Source: Pontibacillus marinus BH030004 = DSM 16465 | GTDB lineage: Bacteria; Bacillota; Bacilli; Bacillales; BH030062 | NCBI RefSeq assembly: GCF_000425225.1 | Contig: NZ_KE384332.1 | Coordinates: forward strand, 10,278 to 74,277 | Reading direction: 5' to 3' | Length of the DNA: 64,000 bases | In this document: one piece after another, positions 62,274-64,000 of the stretch | Position numbering within the stretch: position 1 is the stretch's first letter | Layout of the letters: each line of letters starts with the position of its first letter | Program-made: the position numbers and the translations under genes | Notes under the pieces: model-generated | What the model was told of the DNA's origin: nothing | The model's input: the letters and a program-made list of their open reading frames with translations, nothing else | Database searches by the model: none

Positions 62274-64000
62274 ATGAATTATAAAGATACCTTGTTGATG
62301 CCAAAGACGGAATTCCCAATGCGTGGGAACCTTCCAAATCGTGAGCCAAATCAACAACAAGAGTGGGAAGAACAGAATATTTATGAAAAAGTTCAACAAC
62401 GAACAGAAGGACGTCCACTATTCGTCCTTCATGATGGACCTCCATATGCTAACGGAGACCTTCACATGGGACATGCGTTAAACAAAATCCTTAAAGATTT
62501 TGTAGTTCGTTATAAATCAATGGCCGGGTACCATGCACCTTACGTACCAGGCTGGGATACACACGGTTTACCGATTGAACAGGCGTTAGCTAAGAAAAAA
62601 GTAAATCGTAAGAAAATGACAGTAGCAGAATTCCGTGAGCGTTGTAAAGAATATGCGTTGAACCAGGTTGATAATCAGCGTAGTCAATTTAAGCGTCTAG
62701 GCGTTCGTGGTGATTGGGACAATCCATACATTACATTAGATGAAAGTTATGAAGCTGCTCAAATTGAAGTATTCGGCGAGATGGCGAAGAAAGGTTATAT
62801 CTATAAAGGGAAGAAACCTGTTTATTGGTCTCCTTCATCTGAATCTGCCCTTGCAGAAGCAGAAATTGAGTACCATGATAAACGTTCTCCATCTATCTAT
62901 GTTGCTTTTGATGTGAAAGACGGTAAAGGTGTCCTAGAAGGCGATGAGAAGTTTATTATCTGGACAACAACACCTTGGACCATCCCAGCAAACATGGCGA
63001 TTTCCTTGCATCCTGAATTAAATTACGTAACCGTTGCAGCTAACGGAGCGAAATACATTATTGCTGAAAAGTTAATCGATGAAGTAGCAGAGGCACTAGA
63101 GTGGAATAACCCTGAAATCGTGAAAACCTATCAAGGTAGTGAGCTTGAACATGTTGTTGCTCAACATCCACTTTATGATCGTGACTCTCTTATTACTTTA
63201 GGAGAGCATGTAACAACAGATGCAGGTACTGGTTGTGTTCATACAGCACCTGGTCACGGTGAGGATGACTTCTGGGTTGGTAAACAGTATGGTCTAGAAG
63301 TACTTTGTCCTGTTGATGAAAAAGGTTACTTCACTTCAGAAGCTCCAGGATATGAAGGCTTGTTCTATGATGCAGCAAATAAAGATATTACTGAAAAGCT
63401 TGAGGAAACAGGAGCTCTATTAAACTTAACCTTTATTAAACACTCGTATCCACACGATTGGCGTACGAAAAAGCCAACCATTTTCCGTGCAACATCTCAA
63501 TGGTTCGCTTCTATTAAAGATTTCCGTGAAGACATTTTAAGTGAGATTCGCGAAATCAATTGGATACCTAAATGGGGCGAAACACGTCTTTATAACATGG
63601 TGCGTGACCGTGAAGACTGGTGTATCTCTCGTCAGCGTGCATGGGGTGTACCTATTCCGGTATTCTATGGTGAAGATAACACTCCAATTATTACTGACGA
63701 AACGATTTCCCACGTATCTAAGTTATTCCGTGAGCACGGCTCGAATGTGTGGTTTGAGCGTGAAGCTAAGGATTTACTACCAGAAGGGTTTACTTCTGAA
63801 CATAGCCCGAATGGTACATTTACGAAGGAAGAAGATATCATGGACGTTTGGTTCGATAGTGGATCTTCCCATCAGGCTGTGCTAAAAGAACGCGGCGAAT
63901 TAGATCGTCCAGCAGATGTGTATCTAGAAGGTTCTGACCAATATCGTGGTTGGTTTAACTCTTCCCTATCTACATCTGTAGCGATTACAGGTAAGTCTCC
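62274..64000 (+). CDS. ileS: isoleucyl-tRNA synthetase (5' part)
   Basis: Class I aminoacyl-tRNA synthetase charging tRNA(Ile). About 575 codons are present and the frame runs off the window edge without a stop. The HIGH motif is [10 protein letters not shown] about residues 65-74; the editing (CP1) domain includes [13 protein letters not shown] and [15 protein letters not shown]; later [10 protein letters not shown] and [13 protein letters not shown] are seen. The KMSKS loop should follow outside the window. AAGGAGGAG precedes ATG 62274. Confidence 0.97.
   Translation, partial: MNYKDTLLMPKTEFPMRGNLPNREPNQQQEWEEQNIYEKVQQRTEGRPLFVLHDGPPYANGDLHMGHALNKILKDFVVRYKSMAGYHAPYVPGWDTHGLPIEQALAKKKVNRKKMTVAEFRERCKEYALNQVDNQRSQFKRLGVRGDWDNPYITLDESYEAAQIEVFGEMAKKGYIYKGKKPVYWSPSSESALAEAEIEYHDKRSPSIYVAFDVKDGKGVLEGDEKFIIWTTTPWTIPANMAISLHPELNYVTVAANGAKYIIAEKLIDEVAEALEWNNPEIVKTYQGSELEHVVAQHPLYDRDSLITLGEHVTTDAGTGCVHTAPGHGEDDFWVGKQYGLEVLCPVDEKGYFTSEAPGYEGLFYDAANKDITEKLEETGALLNLTFIKHSYPHDWRTKKPTIFRATSQWFASIKDFREDILSEIREINWIPKWGETRLYNMVRDREDWCISRQRAWGVPIPVFYGEDNTPIITDETISHVSKLFREHGSNVWFEREAKDLLPEGFTSEHSPNGTFTKEEDIMDVWFDSGSSHQAVLKERGELDRPADVYLEGSDQYRGWFNSSLSTSVAITGKS

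Overview
The window is a stretch of chromosome from a spore-forming member of the Bacillaceae (Bacillota). Three things show this: strong Shine-Dalgarno sites, frequent TTG/GTG starts, and a gene order matching the ctaA-ctaG / ylb / dcw / spoIIG / ylm region of Bacillus subtilis almost gene for gene. The genus is inference; a moderately halophilic relative such as Pontibacillus or Halobacillus would fit, but nothing in the sequence proves it.

Layout. 1-705: the tail of a 21-bp tandem array and a small glyoxalase-fold gene. 744-8921: haem A synthesis and the caa3 oxidase (ctaA divergent from ctaBCDEFG, then a DUF420 membrane gene). 9086-13966: two acetyltransferases, a YtvI-like membrane protein, mscL, and two divergent CBS-domain genes, one fused to a YugN-like domain. 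14133-32193: the ylbC-to-panE block (ylbCDEFG, rsmD, coaD, ylbJKLMN, rpmF, ylbO, ylbP, panE), with several accessory genes inserted and a structured ylbH leader RNA upstream of rsmD. 32316-52636: bshC and the division/cell-wall cluster mraZ-rsmH-ftsL-pbpB-spoVD-murE-[murF-like]-mraY-murD-spoVE-divIB-ylxW-ylxX-sbp-ftsA-ftsZ. 52769-57614: an MFS transporter, spoIIGA-sigE and sigG. 57741-61914: ylmC, pgeF, ylmE, sepF, ylmG, ylmH, divIVA. 61965-64000: an isoleucine T-box leader and the first part of ileS, cut by the window edge.

The genes serve three linked jobs: respiration, septal peptidoglycan synthesis and division, and entry into sporulation. Regulatory sequence fits this: a Spo0A-type spoIIG promoter with widely spaced -35/-10 boxes, a sigma-F/G-type sigG promoter, sigma-E-type candidates before spoVD and spoVE, a sigma-H-type candidate before ftsA, and phased MraZ boxes before mraZ.

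The least ordinary features are: (1) a MurF-family protein between murE and mraY that has lost the ATP-binding P-loop and the C-terminal domain; (2) a spoVE leader with two mutually exclusive hairpins, one ending in T6 directly before the start codon and burying the ribosome-binding site; (3) the absence of murG and murB from the cluster, with a repeat element at that junction; (4) a family of long palindromic intergenic elements with shared ends, two of which carry a 21-bp satellite array in place of the palindromic core; (5) a YugN-CBS fusion facing a CBS-only paralogue. No tRNA, rRNA, CRISPR array, prophage or transposase gene was seen.
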